62,083 nucleotides of DNA from Streptococcus orisratti DSM 15617 (GTDB lineage Bacteria > Bacillota > Bacilli > Lactobacillales > Streptococcaceae). A model generated the notes under the pieces. That model was not told the DNA's origin. It did no database searches and saw only the letters and a program-made list of their open reading frames with translations. Below are positions 20,065 through 33,741 of this stretch, in pieces. Location of the stretch: NCBI RefSeq assembly GCF_000380105.1, contig NZ_KB904450.1, positions 1-62,083 on the forward strand. The letters run 5' to 3'. The translations under genes and the position numbers were made by a program. Every line of letters starts with the position of its first letter. Position 1 is the first letter of the stretch.

Positions 20065-21187
20065 TAAATATTCTGCGATTCTTGGAAGCACAATTGGCTT
20101 TCATGAAATGGAAGGATTAACAGCTGAACGACCATTAGCTAGTTTGCCATTTGATGGTAAATATCGTCTGATTGACTTCCAACTTTCTAATCTGGCAAAT
20201 GCAGGTGTGCGTAGTGTTTACGGTATTTTCCGTGGGCAAAATGTCCGTTCCATTTTTGACCATATTCGTTCAGGACGTGAATGGGGGCTGAATACTTTGC
20301 TTAGCCACTATTTCCTTGGCTTTTACAATGCAAGTATCGGTGAAGAAACTGCTGATAAAGATTATTACGATCAAATTTTAACCTATCTCAAACGTTCTGG
20401 TTCAGACCAAACCATCTACATGTCTTGTGATATTCTTTGTAACATTGATTTAGCGCAAGTTATTCACCTTCATAATGCCAATAAGCGTAACATCACAGTT
20501 GTTTATAAAAAAATACCAAAATCTGGTATCTCATCAGCAAATGATATTTTAGAAATAGATGCTAGTGATACAGTAACTGGTCGTAGAGATGGTCTCACTG
20601 GAGAAGATTTTGAAAAGATGTCAGCTGGTATTTATGTTGTTAATACCCCTTGGTTGATTGAGCAGATGGAGAAAGAGGCTGAGGTAGCAGAACCACGCAA
20701 ATTACGCTTCTTACTACGTGATTTGACTATTACCTCCAACGCTCTAGCTTTTGAATATACAGGCTATCTTGCTAATATCTCGTCGGTAAAATCGTACTAC
20801 GATGCTAACATGGATATGCTAGATACACAAAAATTCTATTCATTACTTTATTCAAATCAAAAGGTTTATACAAAAGTTAAAAATGAAGAATCCACTTATT
20901 TTGATGTTGCTTCTACTGTTAAAAACGCTCAGTTTGCTTCAGGTAGTATCGTAAAAGGTAATGTTGAACATTCTATTGTTTCACGTAACTGCCAGATTGA
21001 CAAGAATTCACGAGTTGTAAACAGTGTGATTTTCCCTAAAGTAAAAATTGGAGAAGGTGCAATTGTTGAGAACGCCATCGTTGATAAAGGTGTTACTATC
21101 GCTGCGGGTGTCACTATTCGTGGAACTCAGGAAAAACCAGTTGTTATCGCCAAGGCTAGTGAAATTGTTGAGGATATTGTTGGATGA
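20054..21187 (+). CDS. glgD: Glucose-1-phosphate adenylyltransferase, GlgD subunit
   Basis: 377 residues, homologous to GlgC but without the GGxGTRL loop: the N-terminus reads [20 protein letters not shown], keeping the later [16 protein letters not shown]. This loss is normal for GlgD of Firmicutes, where the protein is thought to be a regulatory or activating partner of GlgC rather than a decayed copy. The beta-helix C-terminus is intact ([35 protein letters not shown]). It overlaps glgC by 11 bases and glgA by four (ATGA), so the three are translated in a tight set. Confidence 0.95.
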   Translation: MKIDKYSAILGSTIGFHEMEGLTAERPLASLPFDGKYRLIDFQLSNLANAGVRSVYGIFRGQNVRSIFDHIRSGREWGLNTLLSHYFLGFYNASIGEETADKDYYDQILTYLKRSGSDQTIYMSCDILCNIDLAQVIHLHNANKRNITVVYKKIPKSGISSANDILEIDASDTVTGRRDGLTGEDFEKMSAGIYVVNTPWLIEQMEKEAEVAEPRKLRFLLRDLTITSNALAFEYTGYLANISSVKSYYDANMDMLDTQKFYSLLYSNQKVYTKVKNEESTYFDVASTVKNAQFASGSIVKGNVEHSIVSRNCQIDKNSRVVNSVIFPKVKIGEGAIVENAIVDKGVTIAAGVTIRGTQEKPVVIAKASEIVEDIVG

Positions 21188-22614
21188 AAATAATGTTTGT
21201 TGCGGCAGAAGGAGCCCCTTTTGCCAAAACAGGCGGCTTAGGTGATGTTATTGGAGCATTGCCTAAGTCACTTGTTAAAAACGGAAATGAAGTAGCAGTT
21301 GTCTTACCCTATTATGATGTTGTAGATGCTAAATTTAGTGGGAAAATTGAAGATGTCCTGTATTTCTACACTTATCTTGGTTGGCGTCGCGTTTACGTCG
21401 GTGTCAAACGTATCGTACGTGATGGAGTGACCTTTTATTTTATCGACAATCATGATTATTTTTTCCGTGGGCATGTTTATGGAGATTGGGATGATGGCGA
21501 GCGCTTTGCCTTCTTCCAAATAGCTGCGCTTGAATTGATGGAGAAAATTGACTTTATTCCTGATATTCTTCATGTACATGATTATCACACTGGAATGATT
21601 CCTTTCTTGTTAAAAGAAAAATATCACTGGATAAATGCTTACAAGGATATTAAAACGGTCTTTACTATTCATAATATTGAATTTCAAGGTCAATTCGATC
21701 CGGGAATGCTTTGGGATTTGTTCGGTGTAGGTTTTGAGCGTTATGCTGATGGAACTTTGCGCTGGAATGACTGTCTTAACTGGATGAAAGCAGCGGTACT
21801 TTATGCAGATCGTGTAACGACTGTATCGCCTTCTTATGCCGAAGAAATCAAGACGCCTCAGTTTGGTAAAGGTCTTGACCAGATTATGCGTATGGAGTCA
21901 GGCAAGTTATCAGGGATTGTCAATGGAATTGATACAGAGCTTCTCAATCCTGAAACAGATCCTTATTTGTTAGCACACTTCTCTGCTGACGACCTTTCGG
22001 GCAAGGCCAAAGATAAAGCTGCGCTTCAAGAGCGCGTTGGTCTGCCTGTGCGTGATGATGTGCCTTTGATTGGTATTGTGTCTCGCCTAACGGACCAAAA
22101 AGGTTTTGATCTTGTGGTCAATGAATTGAATAACATTTTACAAAATGACCTGCAAGTTGTCGTTCTGGGAACAGGTTATGCAGATTATGAAAATGCTTTT
22201 GCTTGGTTTGGACGTAATTATCCTGAAAAATTATCTGCTAACATTACTTTTGACCTTGAATTAGCTCAGCAAATTTATGCAGCCTGTGACCTCTTCCTTA
22301 TGCCTTCAGCCTTTGAACCATGTGGCTTATCACAAATGATGGCTATGCGCTACGGAACGTTGCCGTTGGTACATGAAGTGGGTGGCCTGCGTGATACAGT
22401 AATTCCTTACAATCGTTTTGATAAAACGGGAACAGGTTTCACCTTTAATAATTTCTCAGGCTACTGGTTAACGACGACTCTAGCCTTTGCATTAGATGTT
22501 TACTATCATCATAAAGAAGATTGGCGAGAGTTACAACATAATGCCATGACAAAAGATTTTTCATGGGATACGGCTAGTCTCGCTTATGAACATCTCTATA
22601 AAGGTCTAAAATGA
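21184..22614 (+). CDS. glgA: Glycogen synthase (ADP-glucose type, GT5)
   Basis: 476 residues. GlgA adds glucose from ADP-glucose to the growing alpha-1,4 chain. The substrate-binding [16 protein letters not shown] is at residues 14-29, typical of GT5 (the Lys binds ADP-glucose). [26 protein letters not shown] and [13 protein letters not shown] are further family segments. The C-terminal nucleotide-sugar site has [21 protein letters not shown] with the catalytic Glu. It overlaps glgD by ATGA. A 757-base gap with two repeats separates it from glgP, so glgP may have separate expression. Confidence 0.97.
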   Translation: MKIMFVAAEGAPFAKTGGLGDVIGALPKSLVKNGNEVAVVLPYYDVVDAKFSGKIEDVLYFYTYLGWRRVYVGVKRIVRDGVTFYFIDNHDYFFRGHVYGDWDDGERFAFFQIAALELMEKIDFIPDILHVHDYHTGMIPFLLKEKYHWINAYKDIKTVFTIHNIEFQGQFDPGMLWDLFGVGFERYADGTLRWNDCLNWMKAAVLYADRVTTVSPSYAEEIKTPQFGKGLDQIMRMESGKLSGIVNGIDTELLNPETDPYLLAHFSADDLSGKAKDKAALQERVGLPVRDDVPLIGIVSRLTDQKGFDLVVNELNNILQNDLQVVVLGTGYADYENAFAWFGRNYPEKLSANITFDLELAQQIYAACDLFLMPSAFEPCGLSQMMAMRYGTLPLVHEVGGLRDTVIPYNRFDKTGTGFTFNNFSGYWLTTTLAFALDVYYHHKEDWRELQHNAMTKDFSWDTASLAYEHLYKGLK

Positions 22615-22808
22615 TGAAAAATTAATTGTGACAAGGAACTTTGTGACTAGAAGAACAAGTGTGACCTTTAATCGGGAAGAACTTGTTGTGCCGTGGGTGC
22701 AGTTAGCGGTATCGTGATTAATGACGCTAGCTTCTTTCTCGCAGAGTTTCTTTGTTTGACATTTCTCGAGAACCAAGATAGAAGACACATCTTGATGTTT
22801 AATCGCTC
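22615..22808. other. Intergenic after glgA
   Basis: No gene. AGAACAAG and CTTGTT near 22650-22690 could form a weak long-loop hairpin, but no clear terminator follows glgA. Confidence 0.35.
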
Positions 22809-22912
22809 ATACTCTTCGAAAATCAAAATTATCCGTTGTCAACTTGCCTTGATGAACTCAAGTTCTATCGTCGGCTTCGTTTCCTAGGCTACTTTTGATT
22901 TTCATTGAGTAT
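22809..22912 (+). repeat. RUP-like 104-bp repeat, copy 2
   Basis: Identical to the copies at 37138 and 48600 in the same orientation and to 3899 in reverse. Flanks are unrelated, showing separate insertions. It is followed about 50 bases later by repeat family B. Confidence 0.9.
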
Positions 22913-22964
22913 CAATTAAATTTTTAGCCTCGTATTCAGTGAGACCTATAGTTTTTTAGTTTGT

Positions 22965-23160
22965 TTTAGTACTGGGCAACGAGCCGCAGGTTGCTAGAAC
23001 AGCCTCTAGGCTGTTCTAGGTTGGAAATAAGACATGCGAAGCAAGTCACTTTCGTAAAGTACGGCAAAGTGAGTTCAAACAATCCAGTGGAGTGTTTGAA
23101 GTTGGAGATAAGGAAACGGAGTTTCCTCTTACGTTGAAGTAATCAAAGATAAACTAATTG
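22965..23160 (-). repeat. Dispersed hairpin repeat family B, copy 2
   Basis: Reverse complement of 7431-7625 with few differences (for example GGAGATAAGG where copy 1 has GGAAATAAGG in this orientation). All four internal hairpins are kept, some with paired changes. It lies inside the glg cluster between glgA and glgP. Confidence 0.85.
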
Positions 23161-23371
23161 ATTATAAAACTAGATTTTCAATTTGTCTCAGTTAGTAGTA
23201 GCGCTATTTTATAGCTTTGATTTAAAGCAGTGTGAGAAGCTATTATGATTGTCTGTCTTGATTCTTGTACGAAAAGGAGTTCGGCTCTACGTTGAAGGCT
23301 AAGCATTTATCAAAATAAAATGTGTCTATCCAGTGCAGCTATATTGAATATGAATAAAAGAAAGGACTTTT
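23161..23371. other. Upstream region of glgP
   Basis: No gene. A ribosome binding site (AAGAAAGGAC) is present just before glgP; no confident promoter hexamers. Confidence 0.4.
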
Positions 23372-25765
23372 ATGCAACTTACAAAAGAACAATTTATACG
23401 TGATTTCAAAGATACACTTCACCAAGAGCAGCTGGTAAAAGTGCCTGCTGCAACACCATCGGAACTTTTTACAACTTTAGCAAAATTAGTTCGTAAGTAC
23501 TACACCAAGACATGGATTGACCGTAATCACAATTTATCTGACAAGCAACAAAAAATTGCTTACTATTTCTCGATTGAATTCTTACCAGGACGTATGTTGG
23601 AAACGAATCTTTTGAATTTAGGGATTTTGGATCTGGTTAAGGAAGGGTTTGCAGACCTAAATGTTGACTTTGAAGCGGTTAAAACAGCAGAGCATGACAT
23701 GGCTCTAGGTAATGGTGGGCTTGGACGGCTGGCTGCTGCCTTTATGGACTCGCTTGCAACAACTGGTTATCCAGGCTTTGGGAATGGGCTCCGCTATAAA
23801 TACGGACTTTTTAAGCAACGAATCGTAGATGGTTATCAGGTTGAATTACCTGATTCATGGTTCGGTTCTATTGGGAATGTCTGGGAGGTGCGTAAAGACC
23901 ATGACATCGTAGATGTCAAATTATTTGGAAATGTTTATCTCAAAGCTGAAGAAGGGAAATTAGTACCAGTTTATGAAGGCGCGCAAGTACTCCGTGCCGT
24001 ACCTTACGATGTGCCACAAATTGGTTTTGAAAATGGAGTAATTAACAATCTTCGCCTTTGGGACGTTGAAATCCCAGAAGAGTATGAATTGGATTATCCA
24101 ACGATTGAAGCACTTCGTAGCGTTCGTGACATCACTTCGACCCTCTACCCAGATGATTCTAATTATGAAGGTAAGCAGCTTCGACTTGTTCAAGAATACT
24201 TTATGACAAGTGCTGGTCTGCAAACCATTATCAAATCTTACCTCAAACAAGGTCTGTCACTTGAAAATATCCATGAAAAAGTATCTGTCCATATCAACGA
24301 TACTCACCCTGCGGTGGCACCAGCAGAGTTTATGCGCCTATTGGTTGATGAGTACGGCCTTAACTGGGAAGAAGCATGGAATGCAACTGTGAAAACTATG
24401 TCCTACACGAATCATACCATTCTTTCAGAAGCTCTTGAAAAATGGGATGCCGAGTTATTCAAAAAAGTTTTGCCACGCGTTTACCAAATTGTCCTTGAAA
24501 TTGACAACCGATTCGTTATTGAAATGGCGCAAAAAGGCATTGATCCAGCGATTATCGAAAATACTCGTATTGTGAAAGACAACCAAATTCATATGGCTAA
24601 TCTTGCCATTATCGGTGGTCACTCTGTCAATGGTGTTGCCAAGCTTCACACAGAACTCCTCAAAGAAGATACACTCCACGATTTCTACACCCTTTACCCA
24701 GAAAAATTCAATAACAAAACAAATGGTATCGTGCAACGTCGTTGGACACAAATCGCGGCTCCAGAATTATCATATGCTATTGATCAAACCATTGGGACAC
24801 AATGGCGTAAAAATATCCATGAACTTCGTAAGTTGAATGACTTTGTTGATGATAGTGCGGTACTTAATAGCTTTTACCAAGTCAAGCAAGATGCTAAAGC
24901 ACGTCTTGCAGCCTTCATCAAGGAATCAACAGGTGTTGAAGTATCAACAGAAGCTATCTTTGACGTGCAAGTCAAACGTCTTCATGCCTATAAACGTCAA
25001 TTGCTCAATGTGATGCACATCATCAAGCTCTATAACGATTTGAAGGACAATCCTGATAAAGATGTGGTGCCTCGCGTCTTCATCTTTGGAGCTAAAGCAG
25101 CACCTGGGTACCACTTTGCCAAATCTGTTATCAAGATTATCAATGAATTGGCAAATCTTGTAAACAATGATGAAAGCATTCAAGGCAAACTAAAAGTTGT
25201 CTTCTTGGAAAATTATCGTGTCAGCCTTGCTGAAATCATTATTCCAGCAGCTAATGTATCTGAGCAGATCTCATTAGCATCCAAAGAAGCATCAGGAACA
25301 TCTAACATGAAGTTTATGATGACAGGTGCTATTACTTTGGCAACCTTGGACGGCGCTAATATTGAAATCAAGGATGAAGTTGGTGATGATAACATTGTTA
25401 TTTTCGGTATGGATAAAGATGATGTTTATCGTCATTATGCTGCTCATGATTATTATTCACGTGGTGTTTATGAAAACAACCCAGTCATCAAGCGTGTGGT
25501 GGATAGTTTTGTTGATGGTACTATTCCAAACATCCAAAATGAAGGCATGGAAATTTACGAAGCTCTTATCACTCACAATGATGAGTATTTCTTGCTCGAA
25601 GACTTCCCAGCCTACGTTGAAGCACAAGAACGCATCGATGCGCTTTACCGTGACCGTGAAACATGGTCTCGCATGTCTCTGCGAAATATTGCCAATTCAG
25701 ACAAATTCACTTCTGATGATACCATCACAGAATACGCTGAAGAAATCTGGCGTCTAAAGAAATAA
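23372..25765 (+). CDS. glgP: Glycogen/starch phosphorylase (glg cluster copy)
   Basis: 797 residues, GT35. It releases glucose-1-phosphate from glycogen ends using phosphate and pyridoxal phosphate. Conserved parts: [20 protein letters not shown] near 110, INDTHPAVAPAEFMRLL near 308, NHTILSEALEKW, and KEASGTSNMKFMMTG near 640 with the PLP-binding Lys. It is about 44 residues longer than the second phosphorylase at 55456 and the two differ throughout, so they are old paralogues rather than a recent duplication. Position after glgA suggests it works on stored glycogen. Confidence 0.95.
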   Translation: MQLTKEQFIRDFKDTLHQEQLVKVPAATPSELFTTLAKLVRKYYTKTWIDRNHNLSDKQQKIAYYFSIEFLPGRMLETNLLNLGILDLVKEGFADLNVDFEAVKTAEHDMALGNGGLGRLAAAFMDSLATTGYPGFGNGLRYKYGLFKQRIVDGYQVELPDSWFGSIGNVWEVRKDHDIVDVKLFGNVYLKAEEGKLVPVYEGAQVLRAVPYDVPQIGFENGVINNLRLWDVEIPEEYELDYPTIEALRSVRDITSTLYPDDSNYEGKQLRLVQEYFMTSAGLQTIIKSYLKQGLSLENIHEKVSVHINDTHPAVAPAEFMRLLVDEYGLNWEEAWNATVKTMSYTNHTILSEALEKWDAELFKKVLPRVYQIVLEIDNRFVIEMAQKGIDPAIIENTRIVKDNQIHMANLAIIGGHSVNGVAKLHTELLKEDTLHDFYTLYPEKFNNKTNGIVQRRWTQIAAPELSYAIDQTIGTQWRKNIHELRKLNDFVDDSAVLNSFYQVKQDAKARLAAFIKESTGVEVSTEAIFDVQVKRLHAYKRQLLNVMHIIKLYNDLKDNPDKDVVPRVFIFGAKAAPGYHFAKSVIKIINELANLVNNDESIQGKLKVVFLENYRVSLAEIIIPAANVSEQISLASKEASGTSNMKFMMTGAITLATLDGANIEIKDEVGDDNIVIFGMDKDDVYRHYAAHDYYSRGVYENNPVIKRVVDSFVDGTIPNIQNEGMEIYEALITHNDEYFLLEDFPAYVEAQERIDALYRDRETWSRMSLRNIANSDKFTSDDTITEYAEEIWRLKK

Positions 25766-25780
25766 CGTCTAAGAGATTGT

Positions 25781-25820
25781 AAAGAGGGCAGGTTAAGAGA
25801 CACCTTACCTGCTCTTTTTG
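25781..25820 (+). terminator. Intrinsic terminator of glgP
   Basis: AGAGGGCAGGTTAAG and CTTACCTGCTCT pair with a small bulge, followed by TTTTTG. Confidence 0.9.
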
Positions 25821-25922
25821 TGTTTTGGATGATTTTCAGAAAACAATGTTATAAAATCTAACATCATGGTCTATAAAGGTTAAAGAAAATTTAAGAAAAC
25901 GCACTCAAAATAGGGAAATTCG

Positions 25923-25951
25923 TTGACTTTATTGAAAAATAGGACTAAAAT
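25923..25951 (+). promoter_or_regulatory. Promoter of the ATP synthase operon
   Basis: TTGACT (25923-25928), 17-base spacer, TAAAAT (25946-25951), about 35 bases before atpE. Confidence 0.8.
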
Positions 25952-25985
25952 AGCAAGGTAAAAATTTTTTAAAGGAGAATTCATT

Positions 25986-26189
25986 ATGTTGAATTTAAAG
26001 ATCTTGGCACTCGGTATTGCCGTTCTAGGCGTTAGCCTTGGTGAAGGGATTTTGGTGGCTAATATTGCAAAATCTGCTGCACGACAACCAGAAATGTACA
26101 GTAAGTTACAAACACTTATGATTATGGGGGTAGCCTTTATTGAAGGTACTTTCTTCGTTCTACTGGCGTCAACTTTCTTTGTCGGATAA
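25986..26189 (+). CDS. atpE: F1Fo ATP synthase subunit c
   Basis: 67 residues forming two membrane helices joined by the polar loop ARQPEM (residues 32-37). The rotor ring of these subunits carries protons; the ion-binding carboxylate is Glu53 in MGVAFIEGTFF. Glu20 in the first helix (VSLGEGIL) is a streptococcal feature. In pneumococci the equivalent of GVAF, next to the key Glu, is where optochin resistance changes occur. RBS AAAGGAGAATTC. First gene of atpEBFHAGDC; in streptococci this complex works mainly as a proton-pumping ATPase for acid tolerance. No atpI precedes it. Confidence 0.97.
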   Translation: MLNLKILALGIAVLGVSLGEGILVANIAKSAARQPEMYSKLQTLMIMGVAFIEGTFFVLLASTFFVG

Positions 26190-26228
26190 AACGATTAAGA
26201 ATTTATAAAAAAGAAGGAGGGGGTAGAG

Positions 26229-26942
26229 TTGGAAACTTCTGTAAATCCTACAATGGAATTTTTAGGGGTGAAATTCGACCTAACCATTCTCGCTATGTCC
26301 CTCTTAACTGTACTTTTGACATTTCTAATTATATTTTGGTCAAGTCGCAAGATGCAGCTAAAACCAAAAGGTAAGCAGAATGTTTTAGAGTGGATATATG
26401 AGTTTGTTCAGGGAATTATTAAACCCAATCTTGGACGCTATACTGGTAATTACAGTCTCCTCTTCTTTGGCTTATTCTTCTTCTTACTAATTGCAAATAA
26501 TATTGGCTTAGTAACAAAACTTGAAATTGGGGATTATAACTTATGGTCTTCTCCAACTTCGAATGCGGCTTATAATTTTGGCTTAGCCTTGTTAATTGCC
26601 ATTATTGTTCATTTTGAAGGTATTCGTAAAAATGGTATCAAAAAATATCTAAAAGAATATTTGTCGCCAACACCAGTTATGCTGCCGATGAACCTTCTTG
26701 AAGAATTTACTAATGTTATTTCGCTGACGTTACGTCTGTATGGTAATATTTTTGCTGGTGAAATTGTTCTGAGTTTGTTGACTAGCTTTGCGCATTATAG
26801 CCCAATTGCTTGGCCGGTGGCGTTCATATTGAATGTCCTTTGGACAGGATTCTCAGTCTTTATTTCAGCTATTCAGGCATATGTATTTGTCATGTTATCG
26901 TCAACCTACATTGGTAAAAAAGTGAATCATGAAGAAGAATAA
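26229..26942 (+). CDS. atpB: F1Fo ATP synthase subunit a
   Basis: 237 residues with about five or six membrane helices. The stator half-channel Arg is in [15 protein letters not shown] (residue about 172). Start is TTG 26229, nine bases after GGAGGGGG; the next ATG (26253) is too far from this site. Together with subunit c it makes the proton path. 20 bases separate it from atpF. Confidence 0.95.
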   Translation: METSVNPTMEFLGVKFDLTILAMSLLTVLLTFLIIFWSSRKMQLKPKGKQNVLEWIYEFVQGIIKPNLGRYTGNYSLLFFGLFFFLLIANNIGLVTKLEIGDYNLWSSPTSNAAYNFGLALLIAIIVHFEGIRKNGIKKYLKEYLSPTPVMLPMNLLEEFTNVISLTLRLYGNIFAGEIVLSLLTSFAHYSPIAWPVAFILNVLWTGFSVFISAIQAYVFVMLSSTYIGKKVNHEEE

Positions 26943-26962
26943 AGGAAAGGAGAAAGCATATT

Positions 26963-27460
26963 ATGTCAACTTTGATTAATGCTACAAGTCTTGGTAATAT
27001 TATTATCGTGACAGGCTCTTTTCTTCTTTTGCTTGTTCTTGTCAAACTATTTGCCTGGGAGCAAATTACAGGAATATTTGCAGCACGTGAAGAAAAGATT
27101 GCAAATGATATTGATGGTGCAGAGAATGCACGTCAAGAAGCAGAAACTTTGGCACAAAAGCGTGAAGTTGAATTGTCACAAGCTAAAGCGGAAGCTGGTC
27201 AAATCGTAGAAGAAGCCAAAGAGGCAGGAAATCATAAGAGTGAACAGATTGTCGCAGAGGCTCGCGATGAAGCGACTCGTTTAAAAGAAAAAGCAAGTCA
27301 AGATATTGAACAAAGTAAAGCAGAAGCTCTTTCTAGTGTTAAGGAAGAGGTTGCTGACTTAACAATCCTTTTAGCTGAAAAAATCATGACAGCTAACCTT
27401 GATAAGGAAGCGCAAAGTGGCTTGATTAACAGTTATCTTGACAAACTAGGAGATGCCTGA
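26963..27460 (+). CDS. atpF: F1Fo ATP synthase subunit b
   Basis: 165 residues: one N-terminal membrane helix (about 10-30, NIIIVTGSFLLLLVLVKLFAW) then a long charged coiled coil rich in Ala, Glu and Lys, the peripheral stalk. GAENARQEAETLAQKREVELSQ shows the regular register. RBS GGAAAGGAG. Its TGA overlaps the ATG of atpH (shared base), so translation is coupled. Confidence 0.95.
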   Translation: MSTLINATSLGNIIIVTGSFLLLLVLVKLFAWEQITGIFAAREEKIANDIDGAENARQEAETLAQKREVELSQAKAEAGQIVEEAKEAGNHKSEQIVAEARDEATRLKEKASQDIEQSKAEALSSVKEEVADLTILLAEKIMTANLDKEAQSGLINSYLDKLGDA

Positions 27461-27996
27461 TGACAAATAAGGAACAGGCTCTAATTGAGCAATATGCAAA
27501 AAGTCTCGTAGAAGTAGCTTCAGAGAAAAACTGTATCCCAAGTGTTCAAAGCGATATTCTAGCAATACTCAATGTTTTTGAACACACGGAATTAAGTAAA
27601 ACTTTAGCTAGTTTGGCTGTTCCACGAGAAGAAAAAGCGACATTGGTTAGGTTACTTCAAGAGTCTAGTTCAGTTTATCTAAACAATTTTCTTGAGGTAA
27701 TTTTGCAAAATGAGCGCGAAGTCTATCTTCAAGCAATCTTGCGCGGAGCTTTGGTAGAAATCGGGCGTATCACAAATGAGTACGATATTGTTGTAACAAC
27801 AGCAGTGTCTTTATCCGATGAACAAAAGACACGTATTCGTGAGACTGTTGCTCGTAAATTCGATGTCAAAGCGGGACGTTTGATTGAGAAGATTGATCAG
27901 TCTATCATTGGTGGCTTTGTCATAAATGTTAATAATAAGGTGATTGACGCAAGTATTCGTCGTCAATTGCAACAAGTAAAAATGAATTTAAAATAG
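27460..27996 (+). CDS. atpH: F1Fo ATP synthase subunit delta
   Basis: 178 residues, typical of the OSCP/delta family. It joins the peripheral stalk to the top of the alpha-beta hexamer. Recognisable parts are EQYAKSLVEVASE at the N-terminus and the C-terminal signature IIGGFVINVNNKVIDASIRRQLQQVK. Translationally coupled to atpF, 15 bases before atpA. Confidence 0.94.
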   Translation: MTNKEQALIEQYAKSLVEVASEKNCIPSVQSDILAILNVFEHTELSKTLASLAVPREEKATLVRLLQESSSVYLNNFLEVILQNEREVYLQAILRGALVEIGRITNEYDIVVTTAVSLSDEQKTRIRETVARKFDVKAGRLIEKIDQSIIGGFVINVNNKVIDASIRRQLQQVKMNLK

Positions 27997-28008
27997 AAAG
28001 TGGTGTGA

Positions 28009-29517
<1,509 letters not shown>

Positions 29518-29531
29518 TAGGAGGGTTTATT

Positions 29532-30407
29532 ATGGCAGGCTCTCTTAGTGAAATTAAAGCCAAAATTGTTTCAACGCAAAAAACCAGCCATATTACTGGT
29601 GCTATGCATATGGTTTCTGCTAGTAAACTGACCAAGTCAGAACAAGCTGCTAAAGATTTTCAAGTCTATGCAACTAAAATACGTCAGATTACAACGGATC
29701 TCTTGCATTCAGACTTAGTCCACGGTTCCAACAATCCAATGTTGGCGACGCGTCCTGTCAAAAAAACAGGTTATATCGTTATCACATCTGATAAGGGTCT
29801 TGTTGGTGGTTATAATTCTAAAATTCTCAAGGCTATGATGGACATCATTGAAGAGTATCACAATGAGGATGACTACGCTATTATATCTATCGGTGGTGTA
29901 GGTTCAGACTTTTTCAAAGCTCGTGGTATGAACGTTTCTTTCGAACTCCGAGGGCTTGAGGATCACCCATCTTTTGAGCAAGTTGGACAAATTATTTCCC
30001 AATCTGTTGAAATGTATAAAAGTGAACTCTTTGACGAACTTTATGTGTGTTATAATCACCATGTCAATAGTTTAACGAGTCAAGTACGTGTGCAGCAGAT
30101 GTTGCCAATAGGAGACTTGGATGTTGAAGAGTCCGAAGCTCCGGCATCAGCTAATTTTGAATTGGAACCAAATCGTGAAGCTATTTTAGAACAACTCTTG
30201 CCTCAATATACAGAAAGTATGATTTACGGGGCTATCGTTGATGCTAAAACGGCAGAGCATGCTGCTGGAATGACAGCTATGCAGACTGCTACAGATAACG
30301 CTAAAAATGTTATTAACGAGTTGACCATTCAATATAACCGTGCACGCCAAGCAGCCATTACGCAAGAAATCACAGAGATTATTGCGGGTGCAAATGCGTT
30401 GGAATAA
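29532..30407 (+). CDS. atpG: F1Fo ATP synthase subunit gamma
   Basis: 291 residues; the central rotor shaft. Long N- and C-terminal helices form the coiled coil ([33 protein letters not shown], split here by eye; and [24 protein letters not shown] text at the end). [15 protein letters not shown] is the conserved Rossmann-like segment. RBS AGGAGGG, 14 bases after atpA. Confidence 0.95.
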   Translation: MAGSLSEIKAKIVSTQKTSHITGAMHMVSASKLTKSEQAAKDFQVYATKIRQITTDLLHSDLVHGSNNPMLATRPVKKTGYIVITSDKGLVGGYNSKILKAMMDIIEEYHNEDDYAIISIGGVGSDFFKARGMNVSFELRGLEDHPSFEQVGQIISQSVEMYKSELFDELYVCYNHHVNSLTSQVRVQQMLPIGDLDVEESEAPASANFELEPNREAILEQLLPQYTESMIYGAIVDAKTAEHAAGMTAMQTATDNAKNVINELTIQYNRARQAAITQEITEIIAGANALE

Positions 30408-30469
30408 GAAAAGTGAGACATTCAACTCATAAAAAGGAATATATCTAGAAATCTAAAAAGGAGAAATAG

Positions 30470-31876
<1,407 letters not shown>

Positions 31877-31888
31877 TGAGGTGATGTC

Positions 31889-32308
31889 ATGAAATATATG
31901 ACTGTTCAAGTTGTCACACCTGATGGTGTTCGCTACGACCATCATGCCACATACATTTCTATTAGAACTCTTGATGGGGACATGGGAATTCTCCCCGATC
32001 ACGTCAATATCATTGCGCCACTTATTGTTCATGAAATGAAAATTCGTCGTATTGATGATGAAAATCATGTGGACTGGGTTGCTATAAATGGAGGGATAAT
32101 AGAAGTTCGTGATAATTTTGTTACAATTGTTGCGGACTCTGCTGAACGTGAACGAGATATTGATGTCAGCCGTGCAGAACGAGCGAAGTTGCGTGCCGAA
32201 CGTAAAATACAAGCCGCTCAGACGACACATGATATTGACGAAGTCCGTCGTGCTCAAGTTGCTCTTCGCCGCGCTCTTAATCGTATCAATGTTGGAAGTC
32301 ACCGTTAG
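31889..32308 (+). CDS. atpC: F1Fo ATP synthase subunit epsilon
   Basis: 139 residues. N-terminal beta sandwich with [18 protein letters not shown] and a C-terminal helical hairpin ([20 protein letters not shown]) that can inhibit rotation. RBS GAGGTGATGTC. Last gene of the operon, followed by a strong terminator. Confidence 0.96.
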   Translation: MKYMTVQVVTPDGVRYDHHATYISIRTLDGDMGILPDHVNIIAPLIVHEMKIRRIDDENHVDWVAINGGIIEVRDNFVTIVADSAERERDIDVSRAERAKLRAERKIQAAQTTHDIDEVRRAQVALRRALNRINVGSHR

Positions 32309-32328
32309 GTTATCTACTTTTTTAGGAT

Positions 32329-32368
32329 AAACAGCAAAAACCGCACTGAGGCGGTTTTTTTGCTGTTT
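32329..32368 (+). terminator. Terminator of the ATP synthase operon
   Basis: AACAGCAAAAACCGC and GCGGTTTTTTTGCTGTTT pair around CACTGAG; T-run inside the 3' arm. Confidence 0.92.
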
Positions 32369-32411
32369 GTATCTTAGGGGTTCATGCTATAATGGAGAAA
32401 AAGGAGTCATC

Positions 32412-33140
32412 ATGCGTTTAGATAAATTTTTAGTAGAAGCTGGAGTAGGTTCGCGTACAGAGGTAAAGCAGCTTTTAAAGAAGAAAATGGTTAAAGTCAA
32501 TGATGTTGTGGAAAGCTCTGCCAAGCGTCATATTAATGAAATTACGGATAAAATCACTTGTCAAGGTCAAGCTTTGACTTACGAAAAATATGTTTATTAT
32601 CTTCTCAACAAGCCTAAGGGAGTTATTTCGGCGACTGAAGACAATCATCATCAAACGGTTCTTGATTTGCTGGATAAAAAAGCCAGGGACAAGGCAGTGT
32701 TTCCTGTTGGTCGTCTGGATATTGATACACATGGTCTGCTTTTGTTGACTAATAATGGACCTTTGGCACATGCTATGCTATCGCCCAAACGTCATATAGA
32801 TAAGCTTTATCAGGCTAAGGTCGAAGGCATCATGACTGACGAGGATGTTGAGGCTTTTGAAAAGGGAATTATTTTAGAGGATTTTACCTGTCAGCCGGCG
32901 CAACTGGTCATAAAAGAGATTGACAATCTTACTCAGACGACTATAGTGCAAATTACGATTAAGGAAGGGAAGTTTCATCAAATCAAGCGAATGGTGGCAG
33001 CATGTGGTAAGAAGGTAGTAGATTTACAGAGATTAGGCATGGGGCCGCTGGCTTTGGAGAAAAACTTGTCCTTGGGACAGTGGCGTCATCTGACTTCTGA
33101 GGAATTGGAACGTCTGGTGGTCTTCAACGTTGATTTGTAA
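32412..33140 (+). CDS. 16S rRNA pseudouridine synthase (RsuA/RluB family)
   Basis: 242 residues. An N-terminal S4 RNA-binding domain (MRLDKFLVEAGVGSRTEVKQLL, residues 1-60) is followed by the pseudouridine synthase fold. The catalytic Asp lies in PVGRLDIDTHGLLLLTN near residue 105, and FHQIKRMVAACGKKVVDLQRLGMG, split by eye, is the C-terminal signature. The S4-plus-short-domain layout and QAKVEG segment favour the RsuA type that modifies 16S rRNA. Start ATG 32412 after AAAGGAGTCATC; the upstream frame lacks a signal. Promoter just before it, GCTATAATGG near 32386. Confidence 0.9.
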   Translation: MRLDKFLVEAGVGSRTEVKQLLKKKMVKVNDVVESSAKRHINEITDKITCQGQALTYEKYVYYLLNKPKGVISATEDNHHQTVLDLLDKKARDKAVFPVGRLDIDTHGLLLLTNNGPLAHAMLSPKRHIDKLYQAKVEGIMTDEDVEAFEKGIILEDFTCQPAQLVIKEIDNLTQTTIVQITIKEGKFHQIKRMVAACGKKVVDLQRLGMGPLALEKNLSLGQWRHLTSEELERLVVFNVDL

Positions 33141-33299
33141 AAAGCAGGGTCAAACAGAAATAAATATATATTGTTACCGCTTAGTTTATTTTTACTGCTA
33201 CAATGGATAAAGAAATTTCGTTTCTGTAGCAGCTGCAATAGTGTTAGAAGTCTATATTCAATTTTCAATACGAGGAGTTTATTTACCAAGGTAAAACTT
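33141..33299. other. Intergenic after rsuA-like gene
   Basis: No gene or clear terminator; CGTTTCTGTAGCAGCTGCAATAG near 33220 has a weak dyad only. Confidence 0.35.
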
Positions 33300-33345
33300 A
33301 GAACCTGTAGTCATGATTAGCGCTTCACTTGTGAATACAGGTTCT
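33300..33345 (+). repeat. Deleted copy of repeat family C
   Basis: 46 bases: AGAACCTGTAGTCATGA at the left end joined to GATTAGCG and then CACTTGTGAATACAGGTTCT, the right end of the family. The 115-base centre of the full copies (10324, 48048) is missing while both terminal inverted repeats remain. Confidence 0.8.
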
Positions 33346-33741
33346 TATTTACAATCTTTATTTATAGCTATTTAGCTTACATTTATGACTTCGCCTAATG
33401 AGGGAACTTCAAATAATTTGAGCATTTAATGGAAGTGACAAACTATCATAAGCTTCATCTCCTACAGGAAACAATCCTTCGAAATGTACAAGCTACCCGC
33501 AGCAAATAACACGAACTTCATTTATTCTATTCCTCACCTCCGTTGGTCTTTACCTAGACTGGTGGATAAAATCTCACAGCACACTGAATGACTAAAAAAG
33601 CTTAGAGATTGTGTAAAAGCTTAACTCAAGAATCAGTGGCGCTGATTGAGGTAGAATAGAATTTCACCCAATAAAGCCAATAACATTGGATTAGCATAAG
33701 TGGGGGCGGGCTGTCAGTGTGCATAATGATAAAAGTGTAAG
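33346..33741. other. Intergenic, nothing recognised
   Basis: About 400 bases before the 3' end of pepS with no supported open frame on either strand and no repeat shared within the window. Confidence 0.4.

Noticed and set aside
20054..21187. glgD as a decayed glgC duplicate because it lacks the GGxGTR loop
   Set aside because: Loss of this loop is the rule in GlgD of Firmicutes and the rest of the protein is intact and tightly coupled to glgC and glgA.
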